64,000 nucleotides of DNA from positions 2,601,206 to 2,665,205 of the forward strand of contig OZ038459.1 of NCBI GenBank assembly GCA_964036195.1, given 5' to 3'. The position numbers and the translations under genes were made by a program. Below the pieces are notes generated by a model. The model was not told the DNA's origin. It did not search any database and saw only the letters and a list, made by a program, of their open reading frames with translations. Below, piece by piece: positions 11,101 through 23,100 of this stretch. Source of the DNA: Sphaerolaimus hirsutus (Eukaryota; Nematoda; Chromadorea; Monhysterida; Sphaerolaimidae). The first letter of the stretch is position 1. Each line of letters begins with the position of its first letter.

Positions 11101-14100
11101 AGGAAGCGTTTTTCACGCACACTGCTGTTGAACACAGGTAATGTGTCCACTACAGATTAGTAATGAAACACAAATGAAATTTAATTGACATAATAATTTA
11201 CTGCACATTTATAAACAACATTAAAATCACTGCAATACAACACGATCTCAGATGATCACCAAAAACATCCATCACAGTTCCCACATTTCTTGCACATCAC
11301 CCTGATCTGCATATTAATTTTACATTTATAGCAATGATGTTGATGAAAGTGTTGAATACTATCAGCACATTGCCAACACTGGTGGCTTACACCAGCCAAA
11401 GTTTCATGATCACAACTTAAATCAGCGTTGAGCTAGAGCACCATTTGTACATCAGTACAAAATGACCGAAATTGTAACCACCACAGTTCCGCAGTGGGTG
11501 GAGCTAGATGGGTGAAATTTTGGGTGAAAACTCAAAACACCTGATATATTAACGTGTTACAATTTTATAACCGTAGCTTACCCCTAGCGCGAATGACGAG
11601 CACTGCCCGGGGACTTTTCAGCCCGACCATGTAAAATGGATTTTTTTGAAAGAAATCACTGCTTATAATGCTATCCCATTACTCCACAGTCATAATATGA
11701 CCACAAAAGACATAACAATACATTGTCTGACACTTAACATACACATTTTTTCTCTACCCCCATTTTGAGAGATTTTAAAAAAATCTGATGTTAATTTGAA
11801 AAATCAATTATTATTTTTTTTAATTGATTTTTTTTAATCAAGGCGTTGTAAAAAAATTGATTTTTGTCCAACCCTAGTTCCAACTCTATTTTTGTCCAAC
11901 TTCACAAAACAAGGTAAACCAATCAACTCACAGCACACAATGCGGCCTACTACCAAGAAACGGTCCCGCAAGAAGCTATCATATCCCTACTGCGACCCGC
12001 AGTCTCCGCCCACTCGCACAGCACCTCAGCGCTGCACGGCGGCGTGAGAAACAGGCCGCCCATGTTTGGCACAGGGCCAACGGCGACTGTCAACGCCACT
12101 AATTGTGTTTTGGCTGCGAATTTGTTGATGATGGCTTATGAGAATGTGGACGAGTGGCCCAGCAGTTTTGTGAAGGTTGGTTTACTTCCGTATAGCAGAG
12201 GCGGAAAATGCGACACTTTGTTATCAACAATTAGACCTGAGGATTGGACACGCGTTGATGGCAGATATTTTGAAAATGAAACTTAAAATGTGATTTTGAA
12301 ATCAACATTTTGGAATTATCGACTTTTTGAGGTGTAGGTGTCTCATTTGTTTTGCAGGTATACATCGACGACGCGTTGAGTGATCGCACGTGGGTTGATC
12401 GACCAGACTGCAAAGCGTTTGTCAGCAACATCTTGACTTGTTTTGGTAAGTTTTAGTACTTTCTTAGGCCGCGTTTACACGTTTTTTTATGTGACGACTC
12501 GAGAACACTAACAAGGTCAATAAGTTGAGTAAAAAGGTTCCAAATTCATTAGAAAAAGTGGTCAATTGCACATTCTACCTAGGTGAATATGCATGTCAAA
12601 TTGCAGAATCGTGCTTGCAGCTCAACAGTTATAGACGTTTGAAGAGTTTTCCCATTTGTCGGACAGTCTTTAAGTAAGTAGGGTTTTGTTCATTGTCATC
12701 CTGTGACTACACATCACTGAGTAATGAATACCACTGACATTTTGTATTGAGTCACGACATTGAGAGAATGTTTGAAATAAAATTTTGTCGATCAACACAA
12801 TCCTTTGTATCATCCAAACAGTCTCCCGACAGCCTGCGACAACAGCAATTATTTTCCAAACGTTATGACTCTTGAGCTACAAGCATGATTTTGCAATTTG
12901 ACATGCATATTTGCCAAGGTAGAACGTACAATTGACGACGTTTTCTCATGAATTTGGAACCATTTTACTCAACTTTTTGAACTTTTTATTGTTATCGAGT
13001 CGTCACAAACAACGTAAACGCGGCCTTACTTTCTTCCATTTTTCCGGAATGGCGCAGCCAACAATAGGGATAATTTTCATTCGTGAAGCGCTGTGGATGG
13101 TGGTAAAAATACACCCCGAGTTATCTTTGATAGTCCAATCGTGTTCATCCTTAGCTCGAAATACCCCCTCGAATTACCCCCCTCTAAATTTGCTGGCTAC
13201 AATATTTAACCCCCTGGGGGTATTTCGATGAAATACTGTATCTGCCTGCAGGCACGCGCACCAGCGACACGCTTGCGAGCAACACGTTCGCACCGCAGTT
13301 CTACCATTCCGCTTCCCTGCCGCTGCCCGCCGACCACTCGTGCAATTTCAAAGTCTCCAACAGGTTTCAGAATTTTTTTTAAAATTTTACCTACCCCCTA
13401 GGGTTCAAACGGGACCAGTTTTTCGGACCGGGACCGGGACCAGAAATTTCCTAATGTCGGGACCGGGACTGGGGGGGTCGGACCCGGACCGGGACCGGGA
13501 CTGGCTTTTTTCAAATGTCGGGACCGGGACCGGGACTGGGGGGTCCGGTCTAGGGTGTCAAATTTCCGTTTCCGTTTCCGCCTTTCCGCAGGAAAATTTT
13601 TTACCCTTCCGTTTTCCGGCAGCCGAAAAATTTTTACCTTTCCGTTTTCCGGCAGCTGAAAAATTTTTACCTTTCCGTTTTCCGTTTTCCGGCAGCTGAA
13701 AATTTTTTACCTTTCCGTTTCCGTTTTTCCGGCCCATTTTTCCATTTTCCGGCTGAAAAATTTTTACCTTTCCGTTTCCGTTTTACCAGGCCATTTTTCC
13801 ATTTTCTGGCTTGATTTTCAGTTTTCTGGCATTTTTCCATTGTTTTTCCAATCTGTATTTATCTTCAAGTGGCTCATCCCATTGTGTTGTTTTTGTCTCT
13901 TGGAGCAGCATTGACAACTGGGATTTCAGGGTCAATGAAACAGGTGCTGTGAACCCAATTGGGTCATATGCTGACACCAATAATTTATTCAAGTTTCGTC
14001 TGGTTGGTGTTGTGATGCTGTCAATTTGAAATTTTGGTGTTGATATTGCCAGCATGTCCATTCGGTGATTTTATTTCATGCCCATTACTGCGACAATTTT

Positions 14101-17100
14101 ATTCACCTACGGACTCCTGTCGTTTTCTGCTATTTCATTCATGACTGATCTGGAGTTTGACAGCCATTCCCTCATGTTCATAGAACATTGGTTAAATAAA
14201 GCTTTGACTTTGTAATATAGTTCTAAAGCTTCAACTTCATTTGTGACACTCATGATGAAGTTATCGACGTAAATGTTGTTTATTATCATTGCCAACTGGT
14301 TTCGTTCCCCTTCATTTTCTTCATATTCATTCATGTTGTTTATTGTCACATTTAAATGGTATTTTATGACTGCTCCCAAAATTGCTGGGCTGCAGACAAG
14401 TCCAAACAGTACGCGTTTAAACGGAAGTACTATTAAGTTATTTTCAGTTACTGGTTTTGAGGCATCTTTCAGCCAGGAAAATTGTGTGTAGTCTCTAGCT
14501 TGGTCATGCAATCCTATTTGCAAAAATGCCTTTTCAATATCGGCAATTAATGCTAGATTGCCTGCCCTGAACCTCAGGAGTAGGCCGAGTGCTAATGGTG
14601 TTGCAATTGGTCCTCTAAAAAGGCACTCGTTGAAACTGGGCTTACCTGCCGACCCATCGTACACGATTCTGCATGATGTCGATTTGCCCGGCGTGATTAC
14701 TGGCTGGTGTGGCAGGTAATGAATCCCCTTGTTGTCTGTTTTGTCGTCACAGATCCCTTTTCTAGTTGGTCGTCCAAAAGTTTCCAGTATTGTTTGAATA
14801 AGTTTGGATCTTTGTTGAATCTTCTTATCAGTGATTTAAACCGCACCAAGGCTTCTGCTTTTCCCGTGGGCAGGTCACTGATACTCTCTTTATACGGCCA
14901 GTCAATATAGTATTGTTTGTTGTTGTTGTTGAATTTTATGCTATTTATTATCATCTTGTTGCAATGCAATGCAATGTTGTCATCAATTGCATAGGGGTCA
15001 TCAGTGATTCCCACTGCTTCTAGACTGTGAAATTGTTGTAGTGTTTCCTTTCCTATGGCCACTATGGCTACTTTTTGATGAGTTTTGGTTGGTTCAGTTA
15101 AGCTTGAACTACAAGTGAAGTTACAGGCATGATCCATAGTTGCAGAATGTACAGCTACCACAATCAAAGCCAAACAGGCAAACCTGCATGCAGGTTTTCC
15201 TTCTGCAAATTTGTCTATTACCGTGCTAATTTCACTTTATTTTTTTCCGTTTCTGTGAAAATTTTGCTTTCCGTTTTCCGTTTTCCGGCATTTCATTTTT
15301 CCGTTTTCCGGCTGACAATTTTTTTTTACCTTTCCGTTTTCCGCTGAGTGAAATTTTTTTACCTTTCCGTTTTCCGGCAGAAATTTTTTTTTACCTTTCC
15401 GTTTTCCGTTTTCCGTAAAGTGAAAAATTTTTACCTTTCCGTTTTCCGTAAAAAAATTTTTTTGACACCCTAGTCCGGACCGGGACTGGGATTTGCCGAA
15501 CCATGTACCAGGACCGGGTCTCGTTTTCACCCTATTGTTACATAATATCCAGCCAATGTTGTTCCACACACCTCCACTGTGTGAAGGAACACTCTCAATG
15601 TAAGAGCCTTTTCTTATAACATTATTCAAGCATTATTCCATTCACATCTTCACTTGAAGTCGTGAATATTTTATGAAAAGCAATGTATTTATGTAACAAG
15701 TTCGACAAGACACTTGTAACAACACCTAAACAGATTTTTGTGGCAGAAATCACCACTTATAATACTACAACATGGCTCCACAGCCATTATATTGCTATAT
15801 AAAAATATGACATCATAAAATACTGCTATTTGTCTGAAGTATTTACGTCTGACGTCTGTGTATATGTTGACCACATTGTGAGCTATATTTGGGACCTGTT
15901 GGAAAAAAAACATTTTATGTGAAACAACAATTCTTTAAACCCAGGTCATTGAAAAATACGTTTTTTTCCATGCCTTGTCGGGACTAGGGTTGGAAAAAAA
16001 ACGTTTTTTTTTAACTCGATGTTTTTTAAAAAAAAAAAAACGTTTTTTTTTAAAAAAAAACGTTTTTTTTAAAAGCTCCCAGATATGACCTAGTGTCAAC
16101 ATATATAGGTATATCAGACACTGGCAATACTCTGTGATGTTAAATATGACCATATAATGGCTTTGGAGCCATGGGATAGCATTATAAGTGGTGATTTGTG
16201 TCAAAAATATCCATTTTTCGTCGACATATCGTTCGTATATCGCCTTATAGTCGAATGTTCGTGACTTCAGGTAAAGTTTGGCACGGAATGGTGATCAAAC
16301 AAGGTTATAAAAGGAGGTTGTTACTTTGGGAGTGAAGTTACACACTGTGGAGGTACATGGAAGCACATTACCTCAATATTATATATTACAGCAACATATG
16401 TCGGCTTATTCACCCATGGTAGCACATAGAAATGGATGTTTTGATACTAAAAATGCAACAAAACCAATGAAAACAACCACCAATGTCAATTTGTGTGTGA
16501 AATTGCGCGCTTGCGCGCAAAAATTTTGCAAAATACCTAGTGCTTAGTACTAAAAATTTCGGCCGATGTTTTTTTTAAAAAAAAAACATTTCGGACGTCA
16601 TGTTTTTTTTTAAAAAAAAACGTTTTAAAAAAAAAAAAAACATTTAAAAAAAAACATCGGCCAACCCTAGTCGGGACCACTATAAAACTCCGGGACCGGG
16701 ACCGGGACTGGGGGGTCGGACCGGGACCGGGACTGGCTTTTTCAATGTCGGGACCGGGACCGGGACTGGGGTGTCGGGACCGGGACCGGGACCGCCCCAG
16801 TCCCGACTTTTTGCCGAACCATGTACCGGGACTGCGGTCCCGTTTGAACCCTACTACCCCCCCCCTGATCAACTGCATAAACAACGATCGCTTAAACGAG
16901 CCAAAAATGGTTAAAAAGTATGTACACTACTGAAAGTGTAAAAGTGAAAGTTACAAAAATGAGTGATTTTGAGTGGAAATCTTGTTTAAATCGCAAAAAA
17001 ATCTTTCTAAATAGAGGGAGCTCCAGGGTCGCTTTAAAACTTTTTTATAATTTTTAAAAACGGGTCCTTAAAAACACGTTTTGCCACCCCACCCACAGAT

Positions 17101-20100
17101 ACCCATCCACATCAAGCCATACACAAGCGAGTCTGGACTACGCTTTGGCTTGTCTCACTGCCCAGTGGAGTCGCGTGGGGCTCGCTAGCAAGGCGCTTTT
17201 CCGCACAATGGCGAACTTGGCTGGGACGCCCCATGTGAGGCACGCCGCCGCGGGGAAGTTGGACACTTGGCTGGCTCATACCAAGGTTGGCTGGCGATGT
17301 ATAGTGTTGGGAAATTGGTTTGCCGGGTCTTGGATAGGGCTGGGCAGGGGTATTCTAGATTTTGACCCTCCGGGGGGTTGGATAGATAGCTGAGCGGCCT
17401 CCGAGATAGATAGATAGCTGGAAAAAATTATTATCTTTTTTTGGGTGGGGGGGGGGGGTTTGCGGGGTTTTTATTAATAGGCTTTTTCGAGGTGTATAAG
17501 GAAGAAAAGGGAGAAAAATCGTTCAAAGTAGGTACAAAATTATTAGTTTTCGACATTTAGGCAGTTAACTGGCGTGTATGGGCCAAAATATCTCAATTAT
17601 TTCTACAACTAAATATAACATTCAAAATTGTTAATCGAGCACTTTTTCATATCGAAAATTGCCAGTGAAGAAAACGCCGTGAAAATACAAAGTACCCTAA
17701 AAATGAAATACCCCAAAAATCAACCGCAGTTGCAACGGCACGCGACCGACTTGCTAATGCACATAGTCGCGAATTTGGGCGAACCGCACGATGAAATGGA
17801 TTTGGAAGTGTTGCGCTCTATCACCAAGCTCAGGGCGCTCAAAACGAAACCCGTCCAGGCGCAGTTCGAGTCCGTTTTCCGGTTCGTGTCCGCTCACCAG
17901 TGTTGAACTTTTTGTACTCTTTGGTAATTTGCGACGCCACACGCGCTAGTTGACGGTTGGTGGTCGGTCAACTGGAAAATCTGTTTTTAGCATGTAATTG
18001 ACGATAATTCACATTTTTACCCATGTGCATCTAATAGAATTGACACACACGCAATAGTTATCTGTTTGCGTCGACAAAACGGCTCAGTTGACAACTGATC
18101 GACTGTCAACTGGTGTGTGTAGCCACAACAGTGTTTTTTTTATTTTCAGGGAAGTCGCCTCGCTGCACCCCGGCCTTGTCAGCGCGACCATGAAAATCGT
18201 TATCAACAACGAGTTGAGCGCTATGAGGGGTCCCTACAATTTGCCGATCATGCACATTTGTTTCGTTGCTCAGCCGGTTGCTGCTTCTCAGGTTTGTTTT
18301 AATGTGCCTACACACACTAGTTTTCACCGTGACTTCGTGTGAAAACAGAAATTTTTTCAAATGCAAATTAATGAACACGGTTGAATGATTTAATTCAAAT
18401 TAAATTTTAATTTTAATTAATGAAAGTTAAAGTTTGAAAATTTGTAAACTAAAACAGATATAACATAAAAACAGAGTAGGCTGAATGTCGCCATGTGGCC
18501 ATTTCAGTTTTCACACAAGTCACGGTGAAAACTAGTGTGTGTGGGGCCAATGGAGCAATTTTTATTTTGGGTTTCGCTTTCGAATGTATTTTTTTTCACA
18601 TTTTTTGCCGAAAGGTCATAAGAATTATGATATTTTTTTGAAATAAATGGACACCCATCGTGGAAATTATAAAAATTATGGTCCCTCGCTCAATGTTTGT
18701 TTAGTTATCAAACGCGTTGTGGTAGATTTTCGTTTGTAGTTCCGCAAAAATGTTCGAACGCTGAATGCACTGAAATATTTATTTTTCATAGTTCGAAATA
18801 TCGTTTTTGAAAAAAAAATTTTTACAGGTTACCAAAACCGTATTCATCCATGGTTACCAAAACCATCCACACACACACAAATTTAGGAATTTCGATATAA
18901 GATATTTTTTAGATTTTTTTTTTAATTTTTCGATATCTGTATTTCGATAAAAGATATTCAACTACAGTTGACGAAAATAATTCGTTATCGTCAACTCAAA
19001 TCTATTCAAAACATCCCCCAAAAGCACCCCCTCCCTCGCAGATGTTCTGCAGCACGTGGCTGGACTTGGTGCGCGGCAACGAGCAGTTCGCCGCCTCGCT
19101 GCGCGGCCTCCTACGCGCCCTGGTGCCAGTCCCAGATCCTGTAAAATGCCCTGTCAAATGTAAAATGTCATGGAAAGTGTCAAAAGTCATGTAAAATGCC
19201 CTGCAAAATGGCAACTCAGTTGCCATTTTGCAGTGCATTTTACATGACTTTTGACACTTTGCATGACATTTGACATTTCGCAGGGCATTTTACAGGGTCT
19301 GGCACTGCCCCCTGGTGCGCGAGTGCATGCGCAACGATTTTCAATTCAAACCGGTCGTTTTGGCGCTGATCGACACTTTGAGCGAGGTCGACAACGCCAC
19401 TTTGGATGTGAGATTTTTTTATTGGGTGGGGTTTTTGCGTCGGTTGTGCACCCTGTGCAATGTTTGGCAAGATTTTTGGGGGTCATTTTAAAATTTAGTC
19501 GACTCTTGGCAAACTCGTCTCTCGTTTTGAGAATATTTTTCGAAAATCCCTTTACTTTGTGTGAGACTGAACCAGGGTTATCGGCAATCGATATTTATTT
19601 TGAATTATTTTTTTATAGAAAATTGATATTTTATCCCTGTCACTGATTTCTTCGTCAAAAAAACGCTATCCAAACCCTCTTTCTGGCTGTACCATTAACC
19701 CCGGCAAATAATGCCGGTATAATATGAAAACGCAGTCATGAATTTGCAAATTAGATTTTGCACTATTTTTGGCAACATTCAAATTTTACCAATTTTCACA
19801 TATTTATTTTGTGAACACAGGTGAAAATTCTAAACCACGTGGTGGACTTTATCGTCTCGCTGTGCCTGTTGGGCATCACGCCGCAGATCCGTGAAGCTGC
19901 CTTGAGTAAAAGAGGTAAATTTGGCAAAGACTTTAACAATTTCACAAAATTTTATCTGAAGAATATGACGATGGTAACTGGCGTCCCAAAAATGGGGCAA
20001 TTTTTGGAGAATATGATCGAAAAAATCTCAAAACATCTCTTAGAATTAAATATATCTGTATATCTTTGTTAAATCATAACACATTTGGGACCGTTTGAAA

Positions 20101-23100
20101 ACGTTTTTGGAACGTTTTTTAACACTAGGTAATTGTTCACAACTGGTCACAACTTGACGTACCGCACTTTTCAGAATTACCATACCATTTCCAGTTTACC
20201 GAAAGATTAAAGGTTTACCGTACTGTACCGTTACCGCAACATAGAAATTTTCACCTACCGTACCGTTTACCGCAAGGCCGTACCGTTTGCCACCCTATCC
20301 AACCCATCGCAGACACAGCAACCTCTCAACAAACACTATACCGGTTCCGCGCGGACATGTGCGCCGTGCGAACGGCGGCTCTGCGCTGGATGCACGAGTC
20401 CGTGCCGCTCAAGTTCGTCTCCGGCGCCAAGGAGCACGCCGCGCCCCTGGCCAAGGAGCAGTTCAAAGCCGCCGTGGTGCAGGTGGCACTCACGCACCCT
20501 GGAAATGCCCTGTGGAGTGGTAAATGTGGTGTGAGGGGTCAGAAGTCATGCAAAATGTCCTGGAGAATGCAAAATGTCACTAGAAGTGTAAACAGTTATG
20601 CAAAGTGCCCTGGAAAATGGGAAGTTTGCCATTTTCCGGGTTATTTTGCGTGTTTTTCGCACTCCATGACATTTGGTATTTTATAGTGGATTTTACGTGA
20701 CTTTACACACTTTACGTGAAATTTGTGATTTTACAGTCCATTTTCCGTTACTGCAGACAGTTACATGACATTTGACACTTTACAGGGTATTTTACATTAC
20801 TTTAGAAAATTGCATGGCATCGGACATTTTACAGGGCATTTTAAACGTCTTCTGACACTTTGCATGACATTTGACAGTTTACATGTCATTTCACAGGGTG
20901 TGGGAGTGCCTCTAGCTGCTCATGCCAGACACGGGCACATCGCACGAATTGGTCCACGAATTGTTGGGACCCAACGAGATGGAAAGGGGGTGAGCGGGGT
21001 TGGCGTCAGGGGTCTGGAATCCAAAAATAGATGAAAATTTGCAATATGCTACATAATCAGTTGTTTCGTAGACCAAAATGGGGAAAAATGTATGGAAAAA
21101 GGCGATTCCGTGCAATAATTAATATGTAAAACGGCTCAATTTTTAGCCCACAAAATTAGATAAATCGTTGCAAATTTTGAGCTTCAGCAAAGGAATGGAG
21201 GGGGCTCGATTTTACCAGCTAGGGGGGCTGCAGCCGGCCTCCGTAAGCTAGCAGCCCCCCCCCGCTCCAAAATTCTGGATACCTCCCCTGGCTTTAGCCA
21301 TAGCTGGTCAACAAAATTACGAGTTGTAAAGAATTGATTAAGAACAGATCACGCGCACGTTCCCAAAACCCCTCATTTACCCCCCCCCCCCCAGCACACC
21401 CTGCTGAGCCTGGTGAGTTCCCTGCCGCTGGACCAAGACCTCCTTCTGACCATCCTGCGGCTGTGCCTGTCTGCCACGTGCGGCGTGGACCGCGGCGACG
21501 CCGTGGGCTTCATCGAGGAGTTGATCGGCCGCGCCGCCGCCCTGTCGCGCCACTGCAGCGAGCCCTGCGTCAAGCTCACCGAGCCCGCCAGGGTCGTGGA
21601 ACTTATGTTCTCGTGCTGTACTTATGTACCGCCAATTTCGCATCCGCTACCGGCTGGGTGAGGGTTTTTTAGTGTTTTTGGTGGCTTTTCCGGGCATCGG
21701 CGGGAAATTCCGCGGGTGGTCTGTGGCAAGGACAATCATTGTGACAAGTGACAAGTAAACCGAGCTGTGACGACTATTTTCATGGAGAAATTTGCCTCCG
21801 TGGAATTTGTACTTTTCGAATATCGAATATTTAAAATATGTTCAAAATATATGGGTACATATATACCGTATTGCCTCGAAATACCCCCCCCCCCTCGAAA
21901 TACCCCCCCCCCCCTAGGGTGGCAGAATTTACCGTACCGTACCGTACCGTACCGCATTTTTGGAAAAATTACCGTACCGTACCGTACCATTTACCGCATT
22001 TTAGAAATTTACCGTACCGTACCGCGTACCGCATTTTCCAAAATTTACCGTACCGTACCGCGTACCGCACTCATTTACCGCAGAAAATGCGGTAAATTTT
22101 ACTCAGATTGCCTTAAAAATGCACCTTAAAATTGACTTTAAAATGTGATGTTCTGCAAATTTTTTGCGCGCAAGCGCGCAAGTTTGACAACATTGTTTTG
22201 ACTGATTTGAAGCTCTTCCATTTGCATATGCAATATGGCTGTAACTCTTCATTCACATTAGTATTATGTGTTTTTAAAATCAAGCCATGCGCTTCAAATC
22301 GCACTGTAGGTGTTTTACATCACCCTCAATGTTTTGAGCTTAATTGTTGTAGGTACATATGTTTGATGTAGGGTAGTATACAAAAGGTAAGCAAAAGAAA
22401 AGTGAATGTTTAAATGAAATAACAACTTTGCTGTTGAATTGAAATCTGTTGCTTTGAAATCTGTGGCAAATTGAAATCTTATGGCTACACAGCAGGGGTC
22501 TCCAATGAGGGGTTGAAGTGTGTCCCCAAATTTAATTCATGGCTTATTGCCATATGCACTTATATACTTTTTTACCATTTTCACCTACTTTTAGCAATTT
22601 TTCACCCACTTTTAGCAATTTCTCTCCATTTCTTCCTTCTGAACCTTGAAAAAGCCTATATATTGAACCACTGCATTGTGGTTAATGTAATTCTATGTTA
22701 TCACACTGTTATTGTGTTCTTAAGTCCATAAACAAATTGCATAATTCAATTTAGTGTCAATTCATGAAGTAAAAGTTGTCTGTAGTCCGGCATTGGTACA
22801 TTTCTGACAAGCGAAAATTTACCGTACCGTACCGCGAACTGCACTTTTCAGATTTACCGTACCGTACCGTTTACCGCAAAATTGAAGATTTACCGTACCG
22901 TACCGTTTACCGCAAAAGAGAAAATTTACCGTACCGTACGGTTTACCGCAAGGCCGTACCGTCTGCCACCCTACGCCCCCCCCCCCTCGAAAAACCCCCC
23001 CTCAAAATGGGCACTATGAATTTGTGGTCCGGGAAATGCATAACAGACGTTCAAAACACTTACTGTGTTATGTTAGAACATATCGTTTATACCATCTACA

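Larger units (their letters stand above)
13399..16853. mobile_element. hAT-like element, 3,455 bp, with two nested elements
   Basis: Flanked by CTACCCCC at 13391-13398 and 16854-16861. Ends TAGGGTTCAAACGGGACC and its complement. Subterminal arrays are GGGACCGGGACCGGG on both sides. It fills INTS1 intron 7 and carries nested elements at 13551-15472 and 15985-16669. Confidence 0.9.
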
